This document shows, piece after piece, positions 17,723-26,542 of a stretch of 64,000 nucleotides of DNA (position 1 is its first letter; each line of letters begins with the position of its first letter). Source of the DNA: Flavobacterium hungaricum (GTDB taxonomy: Bacteria; Bacteroidota; Bacteroidia; Flavobacteriales; Flavobacteriaceae); contig NZ_PRDM01000003.1 in NCBI RefSeq assembly GCF_015182285.1, forward strand, positions 434,001 through 498,000, read 5' to 3'. The position numbers and the translations under genes are program-made. Below the pieces are notes generated by a model. It did not search any database. It was not told the origin of the DNA and saw only the letters and a list, made by a program, of their open reading frames with translations.

Positions 17723-19600
17723 ATGAACATTATCGACGTATCAATCATTTTAATTTATATCGTCCTCTCGGTCGGTATCGGAATCTGGATTTCAAGAAAA
17801 GCATCCAAAGGCTTAGATGACTATTTCTTGGGAGGAAAATCAATCAAATGGTATTTTTTAGGGTTGAGTAACGGCTCTGGAATGTTTGATGTTTCTGGGA
17901 CTTCCTGGATGATTGGTGTTCTGTTTTTATATGGAGTAAAAAGCTTTATGTTTATGTGGCTTTGGCCGATTTGGAACCAGATTTTCGTGATGATGTTCCT
18001 CGCAGTCTGGATCAGAAGATCCAAGGTAATGACGGGATCTGAATGGATTCTAACGCGTTTTGGAAGCGACAAAGCGGGTAAAGCATCTCATATTATTGTG
18101 GCCATTTTTGCCATAATCTCTACAATTGGTTTCATTGCTTATTTCTTCGTCGGAATCGGAAAATTTGTAACCATTATTCTTCCTTGGGATTTGACAGTTC
18201 ATTTAAATGGTTCTGTTTTCTTAACATCAGAGCAGGCTTATGCATTGTTAATCATTTTCTTAACTACAATTTATACCGTAAAAGGCGGTATGTTTTCGGT
18301 AGTTGCGACAGAAGTAGTGCAATACATTATTATGATTGTTGCGGGTGTTTTAATCGCGGGTTATGCATTCATTAATTATACTGATATTCAAATCAATTCG
18401 GTTATTACACCAGAATGGAAAAATGTTTTCTTCGGCTGGGAATTTGAAACACAATGGGGCGATAAATTCGAAACGTTCAATAAATTAATCGATACAGAGG
18501 GCTATAAAATGTTTGGTGCTTTTATCGGGATGACTTTGTTCAAAGGATTCTTCGCGAGTGTTGCAGGACCAACTCCAAGTTATGATTTACAAAGAGTTTT
18601 GTCTACAAAGTCGGTTAAAGAAGCAGCTTACATGAGCGGTTTTACTAACTTGATTTTATTTATACCAAGATATTTACTAATTACAGGAATCGTGGTTATT
18701 GCTTTAGTAAATCTTGCTCCAGAATTAAATGCAAACGTAAACTTAACAGGCGCGGATCTGGAATTATTAATGCCTAAAGTAGTGAATCTTTATATTCCGG
18801 TTGGAATAAAAGGAATTCTTTTGGCAGGACTTTTAGCCGCTTTTATGTCTGGATTCTCTGCTTTCGTAAACGCAGGACCAGCTTATATCGTAAATGATAT
18901 TTATAAAAAATACTTCAAACCAGTTGCAACCAATCAGCATTATATTAAGGTAAGCCAGATTTCTTCTTTCTTAGTAGTTGGTCTTGGAGTTTTTATGGGA
19001 TTCTTTGCAGATTCTATCAACTCACTGACACTTTGGATTACAAGTGCTCTTTATGGAGGTTACGTTGCAGCCAATTTCTTAAAATGGATCTGGTGGCGTT
19101 TTAACGGCTGGGGATATTTCTGGGGAATGGTAGGCGGACTTATCGCAGCTTCTCTTCAATTTGTTTTAGATCAGAGTAAAGGAAGTTTAGAAGCGGGAAC
19201 GTTCCTGCACGACCTTTCACAAGTACCATCGATTTACTTATTCCCATTAATTTTCGGAATGTCGATTTTAGGCTGTCTTCTCGGAACGTATTTAAGCAAA
19301 CCAACAGACATAGAAGTTTTAAAATCGTTCTACACTAATGTAAGACCTTGGGGATTCTGGGGTCCGGTTTACAAACAATTAAAAGCCGAAGATCAATCTT
19401 TCCAAAAAAATAATGATTTCTATTTAGATATGATGAATTGTATTATCGGAATTGTTTGGCAGTCAAGCATGATTCTGCTTCCGATTTATTTCATTATCAG
19501 AGATTATCCAAAAGCAGCAGTGGCTTTGGTTATCTTTTTAGTGACCACGACAATATTGAAATTTACTTGGTTAGACCGAGTTAGGAAGATAGAAGAGTAG
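17723..19600 (+). CDS. Sodium:solute symporter (SSS family)
   Basis: Around 13-14 membrane helices span the 625 residues. SSS-type features are the start IDVSIILIYIVLSVGIGIW, GLDDYFLGGKSIKWYF, the region SNGSGMFDVSGTSWMIG, and GILLAGLLAAFMSGFSAFVNAGPAYI, which lines the sodium/substrate path. It would import a small sugar or disaccharide across the inner membrane with Na+. Placed between GH92 and the mannoside phosphorylase, a mannose-containing product such as Man-beta-1,4-GlcNAc, or free mannose, is a reasonable substrate guess. The gap to the upstream gene is 44 bp, and the gap to the next gene is 133 bp with no strong terminator. Confidence 0.9.
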   Translation: MNIIDVSIILIYIVLSVGIGIWISRKASKGLDDYFLGGKSIKWYFLGLSNGSGMFDVSGTSWMIGVLFLYGVKSFMFMWLWPIWNQIFVMMFLAVWIRRSKVMTGSEWILTRFGSDKAGKASHIIVAIFAIISTIGFIAYFFVGIGKFVTIILPWDLTVHLNGSVFLTSEQAYALLIIFLTTIYTVKGGMFSVVATEVVQYIIMIVAGVLIAGYAFINYTDIQINSVITPEWKNVFFGWEFETQWGDKFETFNKLIDTEGYKMFGAFIGMTLFKGFFASVAGPTPSYDLQRVLSTKSVKEAAYMSGFTNLILFIPRYLLITGIVVIALVNLAPELNANVNLTGADLELLMPKVVNLYIPVGIKGILLAGLLAAFMSGFSAFVNAGPAYIVNDIYKKYFKPVATNQHYIKVSQISSFLVVGLGVFMGFFADSINSLTLWITSALYGGYVAANFLKWIWWRFNGWGYFWGMVGGLIAASLQFVLDQSKGSLEAGTFLHDLSQVPSIYLFPLIFGMSILGCLLGTYLSKPTDIEVLKSFYTNVRPWGFWGPVYKQLKAEDQSFQKNNDFYLDMMNCIIGIVWQSSMILLPIYFIIRDYPKAAVALVIFLVTTTILKFTWLDRVRKIEE

Positions 19601-19733
19601 AGAAAATAGAAGCAAGATAATAGAAACAGGATTTTAGAATAGAGAATTTCCTCAAAAACTGAGAGGGAATTTTAATAGAAAGCCTCAAAACAAATAAAAA
19701 CACAAAAAAACTAATAAATAAAAAGAATAAAAA

Positions 19734-20699
19734 ATGAGTACTATTCCTTGGCAAGACAGACCCGAAAACAGTAAAGATGTAATGTGGAGATATTCTGAGA
19801 ATCCAATTATCGACAGATATGCGATTCCTACTTCAAACAGTATATTCAATAGTGCAGTAGTACCTTTTGGAGACGGATATGCTGGGGTTTTTAGATGTGA
19901 TAATAAAGCAGTTCAGATGAATATTTTTGCTGGTTTCAGTAAAGATGGTATCAATTGGGACATCAACCACGAACCAATCGAGATGAAAGCTGGAAATACA
20001 GAAATGATCGAATCTGCTTATAAATACGATCCGCGTGTCGTTTGGATCGAAGACCGTTACTGGATTACATGGTGTAATGGTTACAACGGGCCCACAATTG
20101 GTATTGGATATACTTTTGATTTTAAAGAGTTTTTTCAATGCGAAAATGCATTCCTTCCTTTCAACAGAAACGGAGTTTTGTTCCCGCAGAAAATCAACGG
20201 AAAATACGCGATGTTAAGCCGTCCAAGTGATAACGGGCATACACCTTTTGGAGATATCTGGATCAGCTACAGCCCAGACATGAAATACTGGGGAGAACAC
20301 AGATTGGTGATGAAACCGTCTCCGTTTGAGCAAAGTGCTTGGCAGTGTACCAAAGTAGGAGCTGGACCAATTCCGATTTTAACTGACGAAGGCTGGTTAA
20401 TGATTTACCACGGAGTTATCAATACCTGCAACGGTTTCCGTTATGCAATGGGATCCGCTTTGTTAGAAACGGACGCGCCAGATCAGGTAAAATACAGAAC
20501 ACAGCCTTATTTATTAGGACCTGCTGAGACGTATGAAATGGTAGGTGACGTACCAAACGTTGTTTTCCCATGTGCTGCTTTACACGATATTGAAGAAGAT
20601 AAACTGGCAGTTTATTATGGAGCTGCAGATACTGCGGTTGCAATTGCATTCGGAAAATTAAGTGAAGTGATTCAGTTTACAAAAGAGAATAGTTTATAA
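19734..20699 (+). CDS. GH130 beta-mannoside phosphorylase
   Basis: The 321-residue protein has no signal peptide, so it acts in the cytoplasm. It has the five-bladed beta-propeller layout of GH130, with ENPII near the start, [18 protein letters not shown] holding catalytic Asp99, and GWLMIYHGV plus [20 protein letters not shown] near the end. GH130 enzymes cleave beta-mannosides with phosphate to give mannose-1-phosphate. Relatives in N-glycan loci act on Man-beta-1,4-GlcNAc, the core disaccharide left after trimming, and that is the most likely substrate here. 4-O-beta-mannosyl-glucose is the main alternative. The next gene starts 7 bp after its stop, which supports co-transcription. Confidence 0.9.
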   Translation: MSTIPWQDRPENSKDVMWRYSENPIIDRYAIPTSNSIFNSAVVPFGDGYAGVFRCDNKAVQMNIFAGFSKDGINWDINHEPIEMKAGNTEMIESAYKYDPRVVWIEDRYWITWCNGYNGPTIGIGYTFDFKEFFQCENAFLPFNRNGVLFPQKINGKYAMLSRPSDNGHTPFGDIWISYSPDMKYWGEHRLVMKPSPFEQSAWQCTKVGAGPIPILTDEGWLMIYHGVINTCNGFRYAMGSALLETDAPDQVKYRTQPYLLGPAETYEMVGDVPNVVFPCAALHDIEEDKLAVYYGAADTAVAIAFGKLSEVIQFTKENSL

Positions 20700-20706
20700 T
20701 AAGAAG

Positions 20707-21774
20707 ATGCATAGTAGAAGTAAATTATTGTCCCTTGCCGTATTTTTTGTTGGTTTGACAGGGTATGCGCAATCTGAAAAAGAGGTTACACCAAAAAGTT
20801 ATATTGCGTATAAAACGTCAAAAGAAATTGTTATCGACGGCGATGAAGCAGATAAAGCTTGGGAAAAAGCATCTTGGACAACACCTTTTGTCGACATAGA
20901 AGGCGTTGAAACTCCAAAATACAAAACTCAGGTCAAAATGCTCTGGGACGATAATTACTACTATATTCTTGCTAAAATGGAAGAGCCCCACGTTTGGGCA
21001 AACCTAAAACAACGCGATACCATTATTTTTTATAATAATGATTTTGAGGTTTTTATCGATCCGGATAATGATACACACAATTATTATGAATTAGAAATAA
21101 ATGCTTTAAACACCGCTTGGGATTTATTTATTAATAAACCGTACCGCGAAAAAAATACGGTTTTAAACGATTGGAATATCGACGGACTAAAATCGGCAGT
21201 GAAAGTAAACGGAACTTTAAATAATGCTTCGGATATTGATAAAGGCTGGACTTTAGAAATCGCCATTCCGTGGTCGGTTTATAAAACATCATATTTTGAC
21301 GATATTGTTCCAAAAGATAAATTTTGGAAAGTCAATTTCTCTCGAGTGAATTGGCAGCACGATATTGTTGACGGTAAATACGAACGTAAAAAAGATAAAG
21401 AAGGAAAATTTCTCCCTGAATACAATTGGGTTTGGTCGCCTATGGGAGTCATAAATATGCATGAGCCCGAAAAATGGGCTTATGTATACTTCTCTTCAAA
21501 AGAAAACGAAGATAAATTCACAATTCCGCAGGAAGAAAAAGTAAAATGGGAATTGTATACTTTATACAGAGCTCAAAAAAGATATTTTGACAAGAACAAA
21601 ACCTGGGCAAAATCCCTTCAGAATATCAGTAAAAAAAATATAATTGTTGATGGAAAAGTTTTAAAGCCGATATTAGAGAATCATTTATCAGGATTTAATA
21701 TCGCAGTAAAAAGTCCTTTTTCAAACAAAACCTTAATAATTAAAGAAGATGGTAAGATTATTACGAACGAATAA
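20707..21774 (+). CDS. Exported carbohydrate-binding family 9-like protein
   Basis: A Sec signal ends at YAQ (about residue 22). Residues 30-245 form a CBM9-like domain: KEIVIDGDEADKAWEKA, KMLWDDNYYYILAKMEEPHVW, NNDFEVFIDPDNDTHNYYELEIN and GWTLEIAIPW are typical blocks. The last ~110 residues have no domain I recognise. Proteins of this type are common in Bacteroidota glycan loci and lack catalytic motifs; they may bind reducing-end sugars at the surface. Its last 26 bases overlap the next coding region in another frame, suggesting translational coupling with the GHL10-type gene. Confidence 0.85.
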   Translation: MHSRSKLLSLAVFFVGLTGYAQSEKEVTPKSYIAYKTSKEIVIDGDEADKAWEKASWTTPFVDIEGVETPKYKTQVKMLWDDNYYYILAKMEEPHVWANLKQRDTIIFYNNDFEVFIDPDNDTHNYYELEINALNTAWDLFINKPYREKNTVLNDWNIDGLKSAVKVNGTLNNASDIDKGWTLEIAIPWSVYKTSYFDDIVPKDKFWKVNFSRVNWQHDIVDGKYERKKDKEGKFLPEYNWVWSPMGVINMHEPEKWAYVYFSSKENEDKFTIPQEEKVKWELYTLYRAQKRYFDKNKTWAKSLQNISKKNIIVDGKVLKPILENHLSGFNIAVKSPFSNKTLIIKEDGKIITNE

Positions 21775-22867
21775 GTTTCAAAAACTATCGAAAATTTTAG
21801 TTCTCGCGCTTTCGCTGACTTTATTTTCATGTGGACAAAAAGAAAATAAAACAGAAGAAAATGGAAAATTCAATTTCGGCGTTTGGACAACTGCTGACGC
21901 GAAAAAATCGGATGCAGATTATACCAAAGAATTCAAAAAATACAAAGACGGCGGGATTGATGAAGTTTTAATCAACACCAATACCGATCCGAAACTTTTA
22001 GGAAGATTAGTGCCTTTAGCTAAAAAAGAAGGTTTAAAAGTACATGCTTGGATTATGGCAATGAACCGCCCGAACGATTCAGTAGCGTTACAGCATCCAG
22101 ATTGGTACCAAGTTAGTAAAGAAGGAAAATCTTGTTTTGACAATCGTCCGTATGTAGATTATTACCAATGGCTTTGCCCGACTAAAGAAGAATCTAGAAA
22201 TCACGTTTTAGGTTTGGTAGAAGGTTTGGCAAAAGTAGAAGGAATCGAAAGTGTACATTTAGATTACATTCGTTTCCCGGATATCTTTTTGCCAATCAGT
22301 TTATTGCCAAAATACAATTTAGTTCAGGATACAGAATTACCGCAATTTGACTTCTGCTATTGCGATGCCTGCGTTTCTAAATTCGAAAAAGAACATCATA
22401 AAAATCCAAAGAAAAGCCATAACACTTCTATCGATATGGAGTGGAAAAACTTCAGATTAAATGCCGTAAAAGCAGTTGTAGATGATGCTTATAAAATTGC
22501 TCATAAACACAATGTAAAATTAACAGCAGCGGTTTTTCCTTATCCAGAAATGGCAGATCACATGGTGCGCCAGCGCTGGGATAAATGGACTATTGACGAA
22601 GTTTATCCAATGATTTACCATAGTTTTTACGATGAAGAAATTGACTGGGTAGGTTATGCGACCAAACAAGGCGTTGCCGATTTAGAAGGAAAAGAAACAA
22701 AAGTAAATACAGGAATTTATATTCCGGGATTAAAATCGGATGCAGAATTGAAAGAAGCAATTCTTCAAGCTAAGAAAAACGGAGCAAAAGGCGTGTCATT
22801 TTTTGACGGAAATGCTTTATCAGATAGTAATTTAAAGACAATAAAAGCAGTAAAAGCAAGCTTATAA
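21749..22867 (+). CDS. GHL10-type (family-10-like) glycosyl hydrolase lipoprotein
   Basis: The start overlaps the end of the CBM9 gene, but it is the only Met ahead of the lipoprotein signal (lipobox LFSC, Cys28), so the overlap is probably real. The mature protein is a single barrel: FGVWTTADAKKSDADYTKEF, VHAWIMAMNRP, VEGIESVHLDYIRFPD and IDEVYPMIYHSFYDEEIDWV match the COG1649/GHL10 family. The HLDYIRFPD segment carries the Asp/Tyr/Arg cluster usually conserved. Family members are poorly characterised; some may act on glycans with a GlcNAc or uronic residue. In this operon it may cleave part of the N-glycan core, perhaps filling the place of an endo-acting enzyme, but that is speculation. 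Confidence 0.8.
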   Translation: MVRLLRTNKFQKLSKILVLALSLTLFSCGQKENKTEENGKFNFGVWTTADAKKSDADYTKEFKKYKDGGIDEVLINTNTDPKLLGRLVPLAKKEGLKVHAWIMAMNRPNDSVALQHPDWYQVSKEGKSCFDNRPYVDYYQWLCPTKEESRNHVLGLVEGLAKVEGIESVHLDYIRFPDIFLPISLLPKYNLVQDTELPQFDFCYCDACVSKFEKEHHKNPKKSHNTSIDMEWKNFRLNAVKAVVDDAYKIAHKHNVKLTAAVFPYPEMADHMVRQRWDKWTIDEVYPMIYHSFYDEEIDWVGYATKQGVADLEGKETKVNTGIYIPGLKSDAELKEAILQAKKNGAKGVSFFDGNALSDSNLKTIKAVKASL

Positions 22868-22960
22868 CCGATTTTACTCGGATTAAATTTTTTTACTAAG
22901 TAAATTGCAGCATCAAGAACAAATTGAATTCTTAATGTTGAACCAAAAAACAAAAACCAC

Positions 22961-23980
22961 ATGTCAAATAGAAGAGATTTTATCAAGAAAACAGCCTTAG
23001 GTACGCTAGCCGTAAGTTCTGTTTTGGGCGTAAGCGGATTTGCTGCAAATCATGAAAATGAAGTTGAAGAAGTAAAAGAGAAAAAACAGCAGAAACCCGT
23101 CATTATTTCGACATGGAATCATGGTCTGCCTGCCAATAAAGAATCTTGGAAAAATTTACAAGAAGGAAAACCAGCTTTGGATGCTATCGAAGCCGGAATG
23201 AAAATACCAGAAGCCGATCCTAATGTCCGCAGCGTGGGTTATGGAGGTTATCCTGACCGCGAAGGAAAAGTAACCCTTGATGCCTGTATTATGGATCATA
23301 ACAGCAACTGCGGTTCTGTTTGTTTTCTGCAGGGAATCAAACACCCGATTTCTGTTGCCAAAAAAGTACTTCAAAACACCCCTCACGTTATGTTAGCGGG
23401 ACAAGGAGCATTACAATTTGCTTTATCAGAAGGTTTTAAAGAAGAAAATTTATTGACTCCCGAATCTGAAAAAGACTGGAAAAAATGGCTGGAAGAATCC
23501 AAATACAAACCAGTTATCAATATAGAAAATCACGATACCATAAGTATGCTAATGTTAGATAAAGACGGAAACCTTTCGGGAGGGTGTACCACTAGTGGTG
23601 CTGCCTGGAAGATGCACGGCCGCGTCGGTGACTCCCCAATAATCGGCGCGGGTCTTTTTCTTGATAACGAAGTAGGAGCTGCTGCAGCTACTGGTTTAGG
23701 CGAAGCAGTTATCAGAACTGCTGGAAGCGCAATGGTAGTCGAATTAATGCGTCAGGGAAAATCGCCTTTTGATGCCTGTAAAGAAATTACAGAGCGTATT
23801 TACAACAAACACAAAAATCACAAAGACATGGAATACCTGCAGGTTGGTTTTATTGCTTTAAATAAAAACGGAGAATATGCAGGGTATAGTTTAAGATCTG
23901 GTTTCAATTTTGCCGTTTCTGATGACGTAAAAGGCCACAGAATGGAAGATGCCAAATTTAAAATGTCTTGGGATAAATAG
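22961..23980 (+). CDS. N4-(beta-N-acetylglucosaminyl)-L-asparaginase (glycosylasparaginase)
   Basis: The protein is an Ntn hydrolase that splits the GlcNAc-Asn bond, the last step of N-glycoprotein breakdown. ENHDTISM gives the autoproteolysis site between Asp192 and nucleophile Thr193. GGCTTSGAAWKMHGRVGDSP and IIGAGLFLDNEVGAAAATG form the substrate-binding beta-subunit core, closely resembling the known Elizabethkingia (Flavobacterium) meningosepticum enzyme. The N-terminus SNRRDFIKKTALG followed by a hydrophobic stretch is a twin-arginine (Tat) signal, so export may occur after folding. Length 339 is normal. It follows the GHL10 gene by 93 bp. It is a strong marker that this locus targets N-glycans with Asn still attached. 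Confidence 0.94.
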   Translation: MSNRRDFIKKTALGTLAVSSVLGVSGFAANHENEVEEVKEKKQQKPVIISTWNHGLPANKESWKNLQEGKPALDAIEAGMKIPEADPNVRSVGYGGYPDREGKVTLDACIMDHNSNCGSVCFLQGIKHPISVAKKVLQNTPHVMLAGQGALQFALSEGFKEENLLTPESEKDWKKWLEESKYKPVINIENHDTISMLMLDKDGNLSGGCTTSGAAWKMHGRVGDSPIIGAGLFLDNEVGAAAATGLGEAVIRTAGSAMVVELMRQGKSPFDACKEITERIYNKHKNHKDMEYLQVGFIALNKNGEYAGYSLRSGFNFAVSDDVKGHRMEDAKFKMSWDK

Positions 23981-24011
23981 TATTAATCCGTTGAAGAGAT
24001 TAAACGCAATA

Positions 24012-24156
24012 TTTGTCATTTCGACGAAGGAGACCCGAGCGATAGCGAACAGGCGAAGCAAATCTCCACAAGAAACTCTATAAAGATTGGCGAGTCACTA
24101 TGAGGAGCTACTTACGGAGATTTCTCTCCCGAAGAGTCGGGATCGAAATGACAAAC
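24012..24156 (-). repeat. ~145-bp interspersed element with terminal inverted repeats, copy 2
   Basis: It begins TTTGTCATTTCGA and ends TCGAAATGACAAA, a perfect 13-bp terminal inverted repeat. Read on the minus strand it aligns along nearly its whole length with the element at 2686-2828. It sits between the glycosylasparaginase and GH20 genes and may also form a long RNA hairpin there. Confidence 0.88.
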
Positions 24157-24219
24157 TAAACCTAAAAACTACATCTTTAAATGTTTGAACAAACAATTAA
24201 AGAAACCAAAAAACAAAGA

Positions 24220-26532
24220 ATGAAAAAATTAGTATTCCTATTAACCCTAATCACTTCAATTTTTTCGGCTCATGCGCAGAAAGTGTACACAGAAAGTGAT
24301 ATTCGCATCATTCCGAAACCGAGTCAGACTTTTATTAAAAGTGGTGTTTTTACTTTTACAAAAGACACAAAGTTTGTTGTAAATGGTGATTTTCAGAAAG
24401 ATGCTGCCAATGCTTTGATTTCTAAATTTGAACTTGCAGCAGGATTTCGTCCAGAAATCTCAAATACAATTCCAGCTGGAAATTTTGTGCAGTTTAAAGT
24501 AGATTCGAACCTAAAAAATGAAGCGTATATTTTAGATGTAAATCCAACAAATATTGTGATTTCTGCAAAAGGAAATGTTGGATTTCTATATGGATTAGAA
24601 AGCGTTCGCCAATTACTTCCAGAAGCGATTGAAAGTAAATTTTCTATTTCTACAGAAAAATGGGAGATTCCTAGTTTGACTATTACAGACGAGCCGCGTT
24701 TTAAATGGAGAGGTTTAATGCTCGATTTATCGCGTCATTTCTTTGATAAAAATTATGTTCTGGCTACAATCGATCGTTTGGCGATGCACAAAATGAATGT
24801 ACTGCACATGCATTTGGTTGACGATCAAGGCTGGAGAATTGAAATTAAAAAATATCCAAAACTTACAGAAGTCGGCGCTTGGAGAGTCGATCAAGAAAAC
24901 ACTAGCTGGAATGCCAGATTGACGACAAATCCTGACGAAAAAGGAACTTACGGAGGCTTCTTTACGCAAGATGAATTAAGAGAAATTGTAAAATATGCTT
25001 CGACAAAAGGAATTGAAATTATTCCTGAAATTGAAATGCCGGCACACGTGAGCAGTGCGATTGCGGCGTATCCAGAATTGGCTTGCTTTAATCAGAGAAT
25101 TGGTGTTCCGTCAGGCGGAGTTTGGCCTTTGACTGATATCTATTGTGCAGGAAAAGAAACGACTTTTGAATTTTTGCAAAATGTAATTGATGAAGTAATC
25201 ACGATTTTTCCTTCAAAATACATTCATATTGGCGGCGACGAAGCGACTAAAACCAATTGGGCTAAATGTCCGCACTGCCAAAAAAGAATAAAAGACGAGA
25301 AATTAAAAGATGTCAACGAATTGCAAAGCTACTTTGTAAAACGTATGGAAAAATACATCAACTCAAAAGGTAAAAGAGTGATCGGCTGGGACGAAATTTT
25401 AGAAGGCGGTTTGGCTCCAGATGCGACGGTAATGAGCTGGAGAGGAATGAAAGGCGGAATCGAAGCTGCAGATCAAGGACATGACGTAATTATGACACCG
25501 GAAACGCCTTGTTATTTCAACTTTTATCAAGGACCGCAAAACGAAGAACCTTTAGCTTTTGATGCTTATAATCCGTTAAGTGAAGTGTACAAATTTGATC
25601 CTGTAGTGGCAACAATGACACCTCAGGAAGCGGGACACGTTTTAGGAGGACAAGCGAATTTGTGGGCAGAACATATTGCAGGGCCAAAAGATTCAGAATA
25701 CATGATTTTTCCAAGATTGGCAGCATTATCAGAAACTTTATGGAGTCCGAAAGACAAACGCAACTGGAATGATTTTACAACGAGATTATTTTCTTTATTA
25801 AAACGTTACGATTATATTGGAATCAATTATGCGAAAAGCGCTTATTTGGTAACAGCTTCTTCTACAGCAGATTTAGCCAATAAACAAGTAAAAGTAGAAT
25901 TGAAAAATGAGTTTCCAAATCCGGATATTCGTTATGTTTTAGGAGATAAAAATATCGATCACCATGCAGTGAAGTATGTGAGTCCGATTGAGATTAAAGA
26001 AACTACAATTTTAAAAGCTTCGTTGTTTCAAGATGAAAAACCAGTTGGAAAAACATTTACAGATACGATTATTTTTCACAAGGCAGTAGCGAAGAAAGTA
26101 AAATATTTGACGCCTTATAATTCTAATTATAAAGGAGATGCAAATACCATGATTAACACCATTCGCGGCAGCAAAAATTTCCATGACGGACAGTGGCAGG
26201 CGTGGTTGGTAAACGATATGGAATTGGTTATCGATCTTGAAAAAGAAGAAAGTATCGAGCAAGTAAAAGTTGGAGCTTTAGAGAGTCAAGGAGCAGGAGT
26301 TAATTTCCCAATTCAAGTTAAAGTGTTGATTTCTACAGATGGAGTTAAATATACTCAGGTAGGGAAAATAACACGTCCTTATGCAGTGAATGCGGTTCCG
26401 GAATTGAAAGATTTCAAAATCAATTTTCAAAAACAAAATGCACGTTTTGTAAAAGTTATTGCAGGCAACTTAAAGAAAAGTCCAAAAGGAGAAAGCTCTT
26501 GGTTGTTTGTAGATGAAATTTTAATTGATTAA
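24220..26532 (+). CDS. Exported GH20 beta-N-acetylhexosaminidase
   Basis: The start at 24220 is chosen because it begins directly with a Sec signal (KKLVFLL... ending AHAQ); the ATG at 24181 would add 13 charged residues. A GH20b N-terminal domain (about 25-150) precedes the catalytic barrel (150-500). WRGLMLDLSRHFF, HMHLVDDQGWRIEIKKYP and IHIGGDEATKTNW supply the polarising Asp340 and acid Glu341. Trp-rich LWAEHI is also present. The C-terminus has a chitobiase-type module and an F5/8-type C domain (about 640-770). It removes terminal beta-GlcNAc or GalNAc by substrate-assisted catalysis, exposing mannose for the GH92 enzymes. It starts a tight five-gene run that ends at the terminator at 34867. 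Confidence 0.93.
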   Translation: MKKLVFLLTLITSIFSAHAQKVYTESDIRIIPKPSQTFIKSGVFTFTKDTKFVVNGDFQKDAANALISKFELAAGFRPEISNTIPAGNFVQFKVDSNLKNEAYILDVNPTNIVISAKGNVGFLYGLESVRQLLPEAIESKFSISTEKWEIPSLTITDEPRFKWRGLMLDLSRHFFDKNYVLATIDRLAMHKMNVLHMHLVDDQGWRIEIKKYPKLTEVGAWRVDQENTSWNARLTTNPDEKGTYGGFFTQDELREIVKYASTKGIEIIPEIEMPAHVSSAIAAYPELACFNQRIGVPSGGVWPLTDIYCAGKETTFEFLQNVIDEVITIFPSKYIHIGGDEATKTNWAKCPHCQKRIKDEKLKDVNELQSYFVKRMEKYINSKGKRVIGWDEILEGGLAPDATVMSWRGMKGGIEAADQGHDVIMTPETPCYFNFYQGPQNEEPLAFDAYNPLSEVYKFDPVVATMTPQEAGHVLGGQANLWAEHIAGPKDSEYMIFPRLAALSETLWSPKDKRNWNDFTTRLFSLLKRYDYIGINYAKSAYLVTASSTADLANKQVKVELKNEFPNPDIRYVLGDKNIDHHAVKYVSPIEIKETTILKASLFQDEKPVGKTFTDTIIFHKAVAKKVKYLTPYNSNYKGDANTMINTIRGSKNFHDGQWQAWLVNDMELVIDLEKEESIEQVKVGALESQGAGVNFPIQVKVLISTDGVKYTQVGKITRPYAVNAVPELKDFKINFQKQNARFVKVIAGNLKKSPKGESSWLFVDEILID

Positions 26533-26542
26533 TTATTAAAAA

